This document shows, one piece after another, positions 8,785-16,090 of a DNA stretch of 64,000 nucleotides. The position numbers and the translations under genes are program-made. This DNA is from Alphaproteobacteria bacterium. Lineage in GTDB: Bacteria > Myxococcota_A > UBA796 > CAJQPC01. The notes beneath the pieces were generated by a model, which did no database searches, was not told where the DNA came from, and saw only the letters and a list, made by a program, of their open reading frames with translations. Numbering within the stretch: the stretch's first letter is position 1; every line of letters starts with the position of its first letter. Location: assembly GCA_020632795.1 (NCBI GenBank), contig JACKEV010000012.1:401939-465938 (forward strand). The letters are read 5' to 3'.

Positions 8785-9660
8785 TCACGGGTCCGTCTCG
8801 TCGGTCAGCAGCGCCCGCAGCAGCGCGTCGTGCTCCCCTGGCGTGACCCCCGCCGCCTCCAGGCGGGCCAGCCACGCGGCGACGTCTGCGGTCGGCGCGC
8901 CCACCTGACCCTCCGCGTCGGCGGCCGCCCGGCGCGCGTCCCGGGCGCGGGTGGCTTCTCCGATGGCCTCGTCCAGGGCGTCCTTCAGCGCGTCGAGCTG
9001 CTGAAGCCTCGATGTCACCGCGCTCAGCGCGGCCTCGTCCACCGCGACGTCGGCCTGGCCGAGGGTCCGGGGCAGGCGCAGCGTGTGGGCCTCCCGCTCG
9101 GCCTGGGCGCGGACCCGGGCCAGCTCGCGGCGGCGGGCCTCCAGCACGGTGAGGACCGGGGTGTTCTCCAGCACCACCCCGCCGATCCGCAGAGCGAAGG
9201 GCTCGCGCAGCAGGGCGCGGATGCGCCGGGCCAGCCGCCGCTTGCCCAGCTCCACCGCGCGGCGCAGGATGGCGCGGCGCTCCTCCCGCAGCCGCTGGCG
9301 CTTGCGCACCCAGAGCAGGCCGGCCAGGGCCACGCCGGCCACCGCGAAGCTCGCCGTCCAGCTCGAGAAGGCCACCAGCGTCAGCGCCAGGATCGCGGCG
9401 ACGGCGATCGCGAAGGGGACCCTGCGCACCGAGAGGAAGTCGCGGTTCAGGGTGAGGGCGCGGACCTCGTCGGCCTGGGCCTGCAGCTCGACCAGCGCGG
9501 CCTGGATGCCGGCCAGCTCGGCGGCGACCCCCTGCTCGCCGCGGACCTCGTCCACCAGCAGCCCGCCGCGGAGGGCACGGTCCTGCCACTCCGCTGCAGA
9601 GTGGTCCTCGTTCGTACCCAACAGGCTCAGCCAGTCCATGGCGCGGACGCGCTCGGTCAT
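8785..9660 (-). CDS. Two-helix membrane protein of the TIR cassette
   Basis: A 291-residue protein I do not recognise. A cytoplasmic-looking N-terminal part (1-80) precedes two adjacent hydrophobic segments (about 81-98 and 101-118). A long Arg/Glu/Ala-rich region with coiled-coil character and a short helical tail follow. The ATG at 9660 has GAGGT at a good distance; the open frame beyond it overlaps the PilT promoter region. It is the first gene of the ATPase and TIR-like cassette, with about 42 bp to the ATPase start. A paired-helix membrane protein encoded with an ATPase and a TIR-like protein could be a membrane effector or anchor, but that is inference. Confidence 0.62.
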   Translation of the reverse strand: MTERVRAMDWLSLLGTNEDHSAAEWQDRALRGGLLVDEVRGEQGVAAELAGIQAALVELQAQADEVRALTLNRDFLSVRRVPFAIAVAAILALTLVAFSSWTASFAVAGVALAGLLWVRKRQRLREERRAILRRAVELGKRRLARRIRALLREPFALRIGGVVLENTPVLTVLEARRRELARVRAQAEREAHTLRLPRTLGQADVAVDEAALSAVTSRLQQLDALKDALDEAIGEATRARDARRAAADAEGQVGAPTADVAAWLARLEAAGVTPGEHDALLRALLTDETDP

Positions 9661-9674
9661 CGTCGACCTCTGCC

Positions 9675-9690
9675 GAGAGGGTATCCTCTC
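9675..9690. promoter_or_regulatory. Palindrome between divergent cassette and pilT genes
   Basis: GAGAGG-GTAT-CCTCTC is a perfect inverted repeat in the 68-bp gap between the membrane-protein start (9660, minus) and the pilT fusion start (9729, plus). It overlaps a TATCCT hexamer that could be a -10 box for the plus strand. It could be an operator for one or both genes. Confidence 0.4.
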
Positions 9691-9728
9691 AGGGCCCTCG
9701 GCTGGAAGCCGGGGCGGCGGGAGGTCCA

Positions 9729-11909
9729 TTGAGCGAGCGCAGCATCCCCATCGACCAGCTCCTGAGATCCATGACGAGCCTCTCCGCGTCCGACCTGTTC
9801 ATCTGCGCGGGCCGGCGGCCGGCGGTGCGGCGCCATGGCGGGCTCCAGGCCCTCAAGGTCACCCCGACGGACGCCGAGGAGCTGGACGGCTTCCTCAACG
9901 GGCTGCTGGCCCCCGCCCAGCGGGAGCGCTTCGACCGGACCGGCGACCTGGACGTGGGCTACAGCCTGGACGACGGGCAGCGCTTCCGCCTGAACCTGCT
10001 GCGGCAGAAGGGGGCGCTGTCGATCGTGGCCCGCGCCCTGCCCAGCGGCGAGCTGCAGTTCGACGACCTGCGCCTGCCCCCCGCGGTGGCCGAGCTGACC
10101 ACCCACCCCCGGGGCCTGGTGCTGGTCACCGGGGCCACCGGCTCGGGCAAGTCCACCACCCTCGCGGCGATGCTGCACCACATCAACGCCAGCCGGGGCG
10201 TGCACATCGTCACCATCGAGGACCCCATCGAGTTCGTCCACCACGACCGCAAGGCCCGCATCACCCAGCGCGAGGTGGGCGCGGACACCCCCAGCTTCCA
10301 GGAGGGGCTGCGGCACGTGGTCCGCCAGAGCCCCGACGTCATCCTCATCGGGGAGATGCGGGACCGCGAGACGATGCAGGTGGCGCTGTCCGCCGCGCTG
10401 ACCGGTCACCTCGTGTTCTCGACCCTGCACACCATCGACGCCACCCAGACCCTCCAGCGCATCCTGAGCTACTACCCCGAGCACCTGCGGCACCAGGCGG
10501 CGATGGACCTCTCCCTGTCGCTGCGGGGCATCGTCTCCCAGCGCCTGCTGCCCCGGAAGGAGGGCGGGGGCCGGGTGGTCGCCTGCGAGGTGCTGCTGAA
10601 CACCCCGGCGGTGGCGCGGCTCCTGCGCGAGCAGCGGGTGGACGAGGTCGACGACCTGATGCGCGGCGCCCACCAGATGGGCATGCAGACCTTCAACGAC
10701 GCCCTGCTCGGCCTCTACCTGGACGGGCAGATCGACTACGAGATCGGCCGGGCCTACGCCACCAACCCCGACGAGTTCGCCCTGGCCGCCCAGGGCATGG
10801 CCACCGGGGCGCAGACCTTCCGGGCGGCGGCCCACGACGCCGCCCGCACCCTGAACATCGACCTCAAGACGCTGCTCAAGGCCGCCACCGAGCAGGGCGC
10901 CAGCGACCTCCACCTGACCGTGGGGCGCGCCCCCATCCTGCGCATCACCGGGGCGCTCAACGAGCTGCCCATGCGCCCCCTGACCAGCGGGGACATGCGC
11001 ACGCTCCTGTACTCCATCCTGAGCGTGCGGCAGCGCAGCACGTATGAGCTGGAGAAGGAGCTGGACTTCGCCCTGTCGGTGGACGGCGGAGCGCGCTTCC
11101 GGGTCAACGCCTACTACCAGAAGGGCCACATGGCCGCGGCGCTGCGGGCCATCCCCTCGTCGGTGCCCGACGCCGACGCGCTGGGGCTGCCGGAGATCCT
11201 GCTCCAGCTCGGGGACCGCCCCCACGGGCTGCTGCTGGTGGTGGGGCCCACCGGCTCGGGCAAGTCCACGACCCTGGCCTGCCTGGTGGACCGCATCAAC
11301 CGCTCCCGGGCCTGCCGCATCATCACCATCGAGGACCCGGTGGAGTACGTGCACGAGGGCCAGCTCGCCACCATCGACCAGCGCGAGGTGCACGCCGACA
11401 CCCACAGCTTCGCGGCGGCGCTCAAGTTCATCCTGCGACAGGATCCCGATGTCATCCTGATCGGCGAGATGCGCGACGCCGAGACCATCCACGCCGCGCT
11501 CACCGCCGCCGAGACCGGCCACCTCGTGCTGGCGACCCTGCACAGCAACGACGCGCCCCAGACCATCGACCGCATCATCGACACCTTCCCGCCCCACCAG
11601 CAGTCCCAGGTGCGCACCCAGCTCTCCACGGCGCTGCTGGGGGTGGTGTCCCAGCGCCTGCTGCCCCGCGTCGACGGCGAGGGGCGCATCGCCGCGTTCG
11701 AGATCCTTGTGGCCAACAACGCGATCCGGAACATCATCCGGGACAACCGGATGCACCAGGCCATCACCACGATGGAGAGCGGGCGCGCCGACGGCATGAT
11801 CACCATGGACAAGTGGCTGCTGGGCCTGTTCGAGAAGAAGCTCATCGCCTACGAGGACGCCGTGCGCTTCGCCCGCAACCCCAACGTCTTCCGCAAGCCC
11901 GGGAGCTGA
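9729..11909 (+). CDS. Tandem fusion of two PilT-family ATPases
   Basis: A 726-residue protein containing two complete type IV pilus retraction ATPases in one chain. The first (about 1-345) begins with ASDLFICAGRRPAVR and has Walker A GATGSGKSTT, Walker B DVILIGEMRD and STLHT. The second (about 375-726) begins with GASDLHLTVGRAPILR and has GPTGSGKSTT, DVILIGEMRD and ATLHSNDA. The first copy resembles PilU and the second PilT. PilT-family members are normally about 340-380 residues and hexameric, so the fusion implies three chains per ring or a double ring. Start is TTG at 9729 behind GGGAGG (4 bases). The reading frame is unbroken through the junction. It probably acts with the pilins at 33-34 kb. 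Confidence 0.9.
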   Translation: MSERSIPIDQLLRSMTSLSASDLFICAGRRPAVRRHGGLQALKVTPTDAEELDGFLNGLLAPAQRERFDRTGDLDVGYSLDDGQRFRLNLLRQKGALSIVARALPSGELQFDDLRLPPAVAELTTHPRGLVLVTGATGSGKSTTLAAMLHHINASRGVHIVTIEDPIEFVHHDRKARITQREVGADTPSFQEGLRHVVRQSPDVILIGEMRDRETMQVALSAALTGHLVFSTLHTIDATQTLQRILSYYPEHLRHQAAMDLSLSLRGIVSQRLLPRKEGGGRVVACEVLLNTPAVARLLREQRVDEVDDLMRGAHQMGMQTFNDALLGLYLDGQIDYEIGRAYATNPDEFALAAQGMATGAQTFRAAAHDAARTLNIDLKTLLKAATEQGASDLHLTVGRAPILRITGALNELPMRPLTSGDMRTLLYSILSVRQRSTYELEKELDFALSVDGGARFRVNAYYQKGHMAAALRAIPSSVPDADALGLPEILLQLGDRPHGLLLVVGPTGSGKSTTLACLVDRINRSRACRIITIEDPVEYVHEGQLATIDQREVHADTHSFAAALKFILRQDPDVILIGEMRDAETIHAALTAAETGHLVLATLHSNDAPQTIDRIIDTFPPHQQSQVRTQLSTALLGVVSQRLLPRVDGEGRIAAFEILVANNAIRNIIRDNRMHQAITTMESGRADGMITMDKWLLGLFEKKLIAYEDAVRFARNPNVFRKPGS

Positions 11910-11921
11910 GCGGGGTTCTGC

Positions 11922-11927
11922 TACGCT
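11922..11927 (+). promoter_or_regulatory. Candidate -10 box for a leaderless transcript
   Basis: TGC-TACGCT is an extended -10-like element ending 8 bases before the ATG at 11935. Transcription would start at or next to the start codon, and no ribosome site is present. A similar layout precedes the genes starting at 22639 and 48994. Confidence 0.35.
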
Positions 11928-11934
11928 CTCGCTC

Positions 11935-13041
11935 ATGCCTGAGACTCCCGAGACCACCGGGGCCCCGGAGCCCGCCGGCGCCCCCGATCCCTCGAAGCTG
12001 CGCCCCAGCATCACCGACCTCGCTGTGCAGCGGGTGGAGCAGTTCGCCCGGCCCGACCTGTGGCCCACGCCGAACTGGCTGACCGACGAGCAGCGCCCCG
12101 CCCGCCGCTTCGAGAGCTACTGGCTCTCCCACCTGCGCGGCCGCTACCTGGAGCTGGAGACCCGCTTCCTCTCCCTGCTCGGCAACTTCGCCGGGGACGA
12201 GGACTTCGACCGCACAACCTCCGGGCGCATCGAGGAGGTGCTGCGGGTGGCCCGGGTGGAGCTGGAGGACGACGACGACGAGCTGCAGGACGTGCACGCC
12301 CGGCTCGACCTGGTGGAGCGCTCCATCCCCCAGCTTCTCCCCCCCGACGAGGCCCGCGCCGAGGCCCTGGCGGTGGTGTCCCAGCTCTCTGAGGCCGGGC
12401 TGGACACCGACCTGGCCGCGCAGATCAGCGGGCTGGCCCAGCAGGACCTCTCCGAGCGGGAGGCGCTGGTGTCGCTGCGCGCGGGGCTGTGTGAGGGGCG
12501 GCGGCGGCTGACCGGCCTGCGCTACGCCGACTGGCTGGGGGGCAAGCTCCAGATCGCGCGGCTCATCGCGTGGCGGCGCTGGGCGGCCCTGCTGGTCCTC
12601 ACCCTGGTGGTGCTGGCCCCGATCCTGGTCCAGAAGGAGGGCCTCAAGAGCTGGACGCTCCTGCTGCCCTCGAAGATCCTGGCGGTGCTGCCTGCGTTCG
12701 TGCCCACCGACACCACCGCCTGGGTGAACGCCGGGGCGGTGGCGGTCATCGGGGCCTCCGGGGGGGCGCTCAGCGCGCTGCTGGCGGTGCGCCGCAGCCG
12801 GGTCAGCCTGCTGGAGTACGAGTCCAACCGGATCTCCATGCAGCTCAAGGTGCTCATCGGGGCGCTGGTGGCCACGCTCAGCTTCGTGCTGCTGTCGTGG
12901 AACCTGCTGCCGGGGGTCGAGATCACCCACGCCGGCAGCTACCTGCTGGTGGCCTTCCTGTCGGGCTTCTCGGAGCGCTACTTCCTCCAGCTCCTCAAGG
13001 TCGACGATCCCCGCGGCAGCGACGTGGAGCCCGGCGCGTAG
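11935..13041 (+). CDS. Four-helix inner membrane protein of unknown function
   Basis: A 368-residue protein. The N-terminal 210 residues are soluble and rich in charged helices, with an acidic run around ELEDDDDELQDV. About four hydrophobic segments follow: WAALLVLTLVVLAPIL, then AGAVAVIGASGGALSALL, then LIGALVATLSFVLLSW and a segment near SYLLVAFLSGF. No catalytic motif is seen. It follows the pilT fusion by 25 bp on the same strand but has its own possible leaderless promoter. I do not recognise the family. Confidence 0.65.
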   Translation: MPETPETTGAPEPAGAPDPSKLRPSITDLAVQRVEQFARPDLWPTPNWLTDEQRPARRFESYWLSHLRGRYLELETRFLSLLGNFAGDEDFDRTTSGRIEEVLRVARVELEDDDDELQDVHARLDLVERSIPQLLPPDEARAEALAVVSQLSEAGLDTDLAAQISGLAQQDLSEREALVSLRAGLCEGRRRLTGLRYADWLGGKLQIARLIAWRRWAALLVLTLVVLAPILVQKEGLKSWTLLLPSKILAVLPAFVPTDTTAWVNAGAVAVIGASGGALSALLAVRRSRVSLLEYESNRISMQLKVLIGALVATLSFVLLSWNLLPGVEITHAGSYLLVAFLSGFSERYFLQLLKVDDPRGSDVEPGA

Positions 13042-13085
13042 CGGCGTTACACTCCCGGCTCTCGACCTCCCAGCATGGAGCACCT

Positions 13086-13844
13086 GTGTCTGACGACTTC
13101 ACCCCGTATGACCCGCCGAAGGCGGACCTGGAGCACCCCCCCACCGGCGAGGTCGTCGGTCGGGACAGCGTGGACATCGGCGAGGCCATCGGCTTCGTCT
13201 TCAAGGATCCCGACTGGACCAGCAAGGTGCTGATGGTGGGGTTGTTCTCGCTGATCCCCATCGCCGGGGCCCTGGCGGCGCTGGGCTGGCAGCGGCGCAT
13301 CTTCGAGGCCGTACGGCGCGGCGACCCCCAGCCGCTGCCGGCCATCGACTTCGGCGACGACCTGGGGCGGGGCGTGACGCCGTTCGTGGCCGTGTTCACG
13401 ATGGCGCTGGTGTTCATGTTCGTCATCATCGGGGCGCAGATCCTGGTGATCATCCCGGCGGTGATGGGCGACGCCATCGGGGGCGCGGCGCGGGACATCC
13501 TGGGCGTGGTCACCATGCTGTTCGGCCTGTTCGCGCTCCTGCTCCAGCTCGTCGGGAGCATCGGCATCAACGTGGTGATGCCGGAGATCGTCCGCCGCGG
13601 TCACCGGGGCGAGTCCGTGCCCCTGCTCAGCCCCGGCCAGAGCATCCGCGCCGTCCGGGCCGACCCCATGAGCCTGCTGATGGTGGTCGTCGGCTGGTTC
13701 GTCGCCGGCATGATCGGCGGCCTGGGCATCTGGCTGTGCTTCGTGGGCATGTTCCTGACGATGCCGGTGGCGTTCGCCGTGCAGGCCCACCTGGCCGCGC
13801 AGTGGGATCAGGTGTTGGTGAAGAAGGGTGCTGTGGAGGGTTGA
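13086..13844 (+). CDS. DUF4013-like membrane protein
   Basis: A 252-residue protein starting at GTG 13086 behind GGAG; longer in-frame readings run through the previous gene's antisense-like frame and are not credible. The N-terminal soluble part leads to DIGEAIGFVFKDPDW and a hydrophobic segment, then LGWQRRIFEAVRRGD and PLPAIDF. That arrangement is typical of the DUF4013 membrane family. About five membrane segments follow. Function is unknown. It is 45 bp after the preceding membrane protein and probably shares its transcript. The stop codon lies inside the first arm of a GTTTCAA-type repeat cluster. Confidence 0.7.
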   Translation: MSDDFTPYDPPKADLEHPPTGEVVGRDSVDIGEAIGFVFKDPDWTSKVLMVGLFSLIPIAGALAALGWQRRIFEAVRRGDPQPLPAIDFGDDLGRGVTPFVAVFTMALVFMFVIIGAQILVIIPAVMGDAIGGAARDILGVVTMLFGLFALLLQLVGSIGINVVMPEIVRRGHRGESVPLLSPGQSIRAVRADPMSLLMVVVGWFVAGMIGGLGIWLCFVGMFLTMPVAFAVQAHLAAQWDQVLVKKGAVEG

Positions 13845-13875
13845 AACGTTTCGTTGACGTTTCAACTCGTTTCAA
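13841..13875. promoter_or_regulatory. Three-copy TTGAAACG/CGTTTCAA operator-like cluster
   Basis: TTGAAACG (13841-13848) is inverted relative to CGTTTCAA (13858-13865), which recurs directly at 13868-13875, a 10-bp (one helical turn) step. It sits about 105 bp upstream of the sigma-54 -24 element at 13979, a usual distance for an enhancer binding site. It could also form a weak stem-loop after the preceding gene. Confidence 0.5.
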
Positions 13876-13978
13876 ATTGAAGTGGTAGCTGTCTCACGTA
13901 TCCGCGACATGGCACTCCACAAGCCCAGGCGGGCGGCCTCGCGCCCGGATGACGCGCCTCATGACCCGTCACGCCTGC

Positions 13979-13995
13979 TGGCACGCCCGTTGCTT
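13979..13995 (+). promoter_or_regulatory. Sigma-54 promoter of the yeeE/yedE pair
   Basis: TGGCACG-CCCG-TTGCTT matches the sigma-54 consensus at every conserved position, with GG (13980-13981) and GC (13992-13993) 12 bases apart. Transcription should start near 14005, leaving a short leader to the ATG at 14028. Confidence 0.8.
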
Positions 13996-14001
13996 GGAAG
14001 G

Positions 14002-14022
14002 GCTCCGAACCCTCTTCGGAGC
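14002..14022 (+). promoter_or_regulatory. Leader hairpin that buries the ribosome site
   Basis: GCTCCGAA (14002-14009) pairs perfectly with TTCGGAGC (14015-14022) over a 5-base loop. The only ribosome-site-like bases (GGAG, 14018-14021) lie in the 3' arm, 6 bases before the ATG at 14028, so translation could be limited by this fold. Confidence 0.5.
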
Positions 14023-14027
14023 GCCGA

Positions 14028-14459
14028 ATGGACCACTTCACCCCCGTCGCCTCCACCCTCGGTGGCGTGCTCATCGGCCTGAGCGCGGTGACGCTCCTGC
14101 TGTTTCAGGGGCGCATCGCGGGCATCTCGGGCATCTTCGGGACCCTGCTGCGGCTGCCCCAGGGCGACACCGCCTGGCGGGTCTTCTTCGTCCTCGGCCT
14201 GCTGGCCGGGGGGCTCGTGTTCCTGGCCGCCGATCCGACGGCCTTCGCCAACGAGGCCGACCGCTCCCTGGGCGCGGTGGCGGTGGCGGGGCTGCTGGTC
14301 GGCTTCGGGACCCGCATGGGCAGCGGCTGCACCAGCGGCCACGGCGTCTGCGGGCTCAGCCGCTTCGCGCCGCGCTCGATGGCGGCCACCGGCATGTTCA
14401 TCTTCTTCGGCATGGTCTCGGCCTTCGTCGTCAACCACCTGCTCGGAGGTGCGGTGTGA
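14028..14459 (+). CDS. YeeE/YedE family sulfur transporter, first half
   Basis: A 143-residue inner membrane protein with about four hydrophobic segments. It has the family marks: GRIAGISGIFGTLL near the start and GTRMGSGCTSGHGVCGLSR, whose Cys residues are the proposed sulfur relay sites. YeeE/YedE proteins move thiosulfate or related sulfur species into the cell; here, as in many proteobacteria, the channel is split into two short proteins. The start follows a sigma-54 promoter and a leader hairpin, so expression should be signal-controlled. It overlaps the second half by 4 bp (GTGA). Confidence 0.88.
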   Translation: MDHFTPVASTLGGVLIGLSAVTLLLFQGRIAGISGIFGTLLRLPQGDTAWRVFFVLGLLAGGLVFLAADPTAFANEADRSLGAVAVAGLLVGFGTRMGSGCTSGHGVCGLSRFAPRSMAATGMFIFFGMVSAFVVNHLLGGAV

Positions 14460-14926
14460 GCACGACCCTCAAGATCGGCGCGTCCAGCTTCCTCGCGGGC
14501 CTGCTGTTCTCCCTGGGCCTGGGGCTGGGGGGCATGACCCAGCCGGCCAAGGTGATCCACTTCCTGGACATCTTCGGGGACTGGGACCCCAGCCTGGCCT
14601 TCGTGATGCTGGGCTCGATCGCAGTCTACGCCGTCGGCTTCCGAAAGGTCACGATGCGGGCTGCGCCCCTGCTGCTTGGGGCGTGGTCCCTGCCCACGCG
14701 GCGGGACCTCACCCCGGAGCTGTTCATCGGCTCGGCGCTGTTCGGGCTGGGCTGGGGGCTGGCCGGGTTCTGCCCGGGGCCGGCGCTGGTCAGCACGGTG
14801 ACCCTCTCGCCCTCGGCGCTGGTGTTCGTCGCGGCGATGGCCGCCGGGATGGTCGGCGAGGCGCTGTTCGAGCGCTGGCGCCAACGCCGCGTGGTCGACG
14901 ACGAGGAGGTGCCCCAGGCGGCGTGA
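14456..14926 (+). CDS. YeeE/YedE family sulfur transporter, second half
   Basis: A 156-residue membrane protein. The GTG at 14456 overlaps the previous stop and has GGAGGT 5 bases upstream. It has about four hydrophobic segments, the conserved GLGLGGMTQPAKV and the Cys motif GWGLAGFCPGPAL. It pairs with the gene just upstream to form one transporter-like unit. The last 15 residues are a charged cytoplasmic tail. Substrate (thiosulfate, sulfide or polysulfide) cannot be settled from sequence. Confidence 0.88.
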   Translation: MSTTLKIGASSFLAGLLFSLGLGLGGMTQPAKVIHFLDIFGDWDPSLAFVMLGSIAVYAVGFRKVTMRAAPLLLGAWSLPTRRDLTPELFIGSALFGLGWGLAGFCPGPALVSTVTLSPSALVFVAAMAAGMVGEALFERWRQRRVVDDEEVPQAA

Positions 14927-14944
14927 CGCGCTAAGCCGGGGGGC

Positions 14945-15238
14945 ATGAGCCTCTCCGACAAGCTGCGCGCCGAGGTGGGCACGGCCTCCTGGCGGCTGCT
15001 CGCCCCGCACCACCAGCGGGGCGGGCTCGTCTGCGTCGACGGGGCCCTGGATCTGGTGGAGGTCGGCGTGGCCGTGGCCCAGGACGACGCCGGCAAGGTC
15101 CGGTCCTGGATGGACGCCGGCCAGATCGTCCGGGTCACCGACGACCAGGCTGGCGCCTGGGCCGCGCAGGGGCAGGCCTTCGCGTTCCTGATCGTGCAGC
15201 CCTTCGTGCTGGTGACGCCGATCGAGGCGGAGGCTTGA
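14945..15238 (+). CDS. DUF2288 family protein
   Basis: A 97-residue soluble protein fitting DUF2288: KL..E.G...W..L.PHH.RG at the start, then VDGALDLVEVGVAVAQDD, W-x2-AGQI, and the ending FLIVQPFVLV. Function is unknown. It is 18 bp after the sulfur transporter pair on the same strand, probably in the same transcript. It converges on the MaoC gene with a 6-bp gap. Confidence 0.8.
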   Translation: MSLSDKLRAEVGTASWRLLAPHHQRGGLVCVDGALDLVEVGVAVAQDDAGKVRSWMDAGQIVRVTDDQAGAWAAQGQAFAFLIVQPFVLVTPIEAEA

Positions 15239-15244
15239 GGGGGG

Positions 15245-16090
15245 CTACCCCACCACCCCCCACAGCCGCACCTTGCCCGACCCCGGCGACGTCACCCGGA
15301 ACCCCAGCCCCTGCCCTTGAGGTCCGCTTGAAAAGAGAACACTGTTCGGTAATGTGACCGGCCGCCGGAAGGTGCATTCAACCGACACTTCCTCGCGAGG
15401 CAGCTCGTCGTGCAGCTCGGCCAGGGCGCGGGCGAGGGTCCACATGCCGTGGATGATGTGCCGCTGGAAGCCGAACAGCTTCGCGGTCACGGGGTAGAGG
15501 TGGATGGGGTTGTAGTCCCCCGAGACGCTGGCGTAGCGACGCCCCAGGTCCCCGCCCAGGCGCCAGCCCACCGAGCGGGACAGGGCCTCCGGCGGCGCGC
15601 CGTCCCCCCGGCCGGGCAGCTCCGGATCCTTGGGCGCGGCCCGGGAGAGCACCGTGGTCACGCTGCGCCAGGCCACCGCCCCGTCGACGGTGGCCTCGGT
15701 GACGAGGTCCAGCTCCACCCCCTGCTTCGCCGGCCGCTGCTCGGCCCAGGCGCAGCGCAGGTCCAGCGGCTGGCGCCGGGGCAGGGGCGCCCGCTGCTCG
15801 ATCCGGGAGAAGACGTGGACCATGCCCAGCGCCGGGATGGGCGTGGAGCGGTGGGTGAACATGGCCAGATGCAGCGGCCCGGCGAGCACCTGGGGCCAGG
15901 TCAGCGGCAGGGGGTCGAAGGTCGGGAAGCCGCACAGCCGGGCGTAGGGCTCGACCCCGCTGGCGTCGACCCCGCGCACCTCCGCGCTCAGAGGCGGGAC
16001 CTGCTGGCCTGCCTTGAGGCCCGGCTTGCGCCCCAGCACCGCCCGGTGCAGGCCCATCGGGGGCATGCGGTCGAAGTGAAGCTCGCTCAT
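15245..16090 (-). CDS. MaoC-like hot-dog dehydratase
   Basis: A 281-residue double hot-dog protein. The C-terminal half holds the MaoC hydratase signature SGDYNPIHLYPVTAKLFGF with the following HGM, giving the Asp and His of the active site. The N-terminal half is a diverged second hot-dog domain. Such proteins hydrate or dehydrate enoyl-CoA or enoyl-ACP thioesters. The start ATG at 16090 overlaps the upstream stop by 4 bp (ATGA), so it is translationally coupled to the unknown 596-residue protein. The partnership suggests lipid or polyketide metabolism, but the partner gives no further clue. Confidence 0.83.
   Translation of the reverse strand: MSELHFDRMPPMGLHRAVLGRKPGLKAGQQVPPLSAEVRGVDASGVEPYARLCGFPTFDPLPLTWPQVLAGPLHLAMFTHRSTPIPALGMVHVFSRIEQRAPLPRRQPLDLRCAWAEQRPAKQGVELDLVTEATVDGAVAWRSVTTVLSRAAPKDPELPGRGDGAPPEALSRSVGWRLGGDLGRRYASVSGDYNPIHLYPVTAKLFGFQRHIIHGMWTLARALAELHDELPREEVSVECTFRRPVTLPNSVLFSSGPQGQGLGFRVTSPGSGKVRLWGVVG

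Noticed and set aside
13913..13927. Second TGGCAC with AAGC upstream of the yeeE gene
   Set aside because: The spacing fits but the -12 element reads AAGC instead of TTGC, and a perfect site lies 66 bp downstream.
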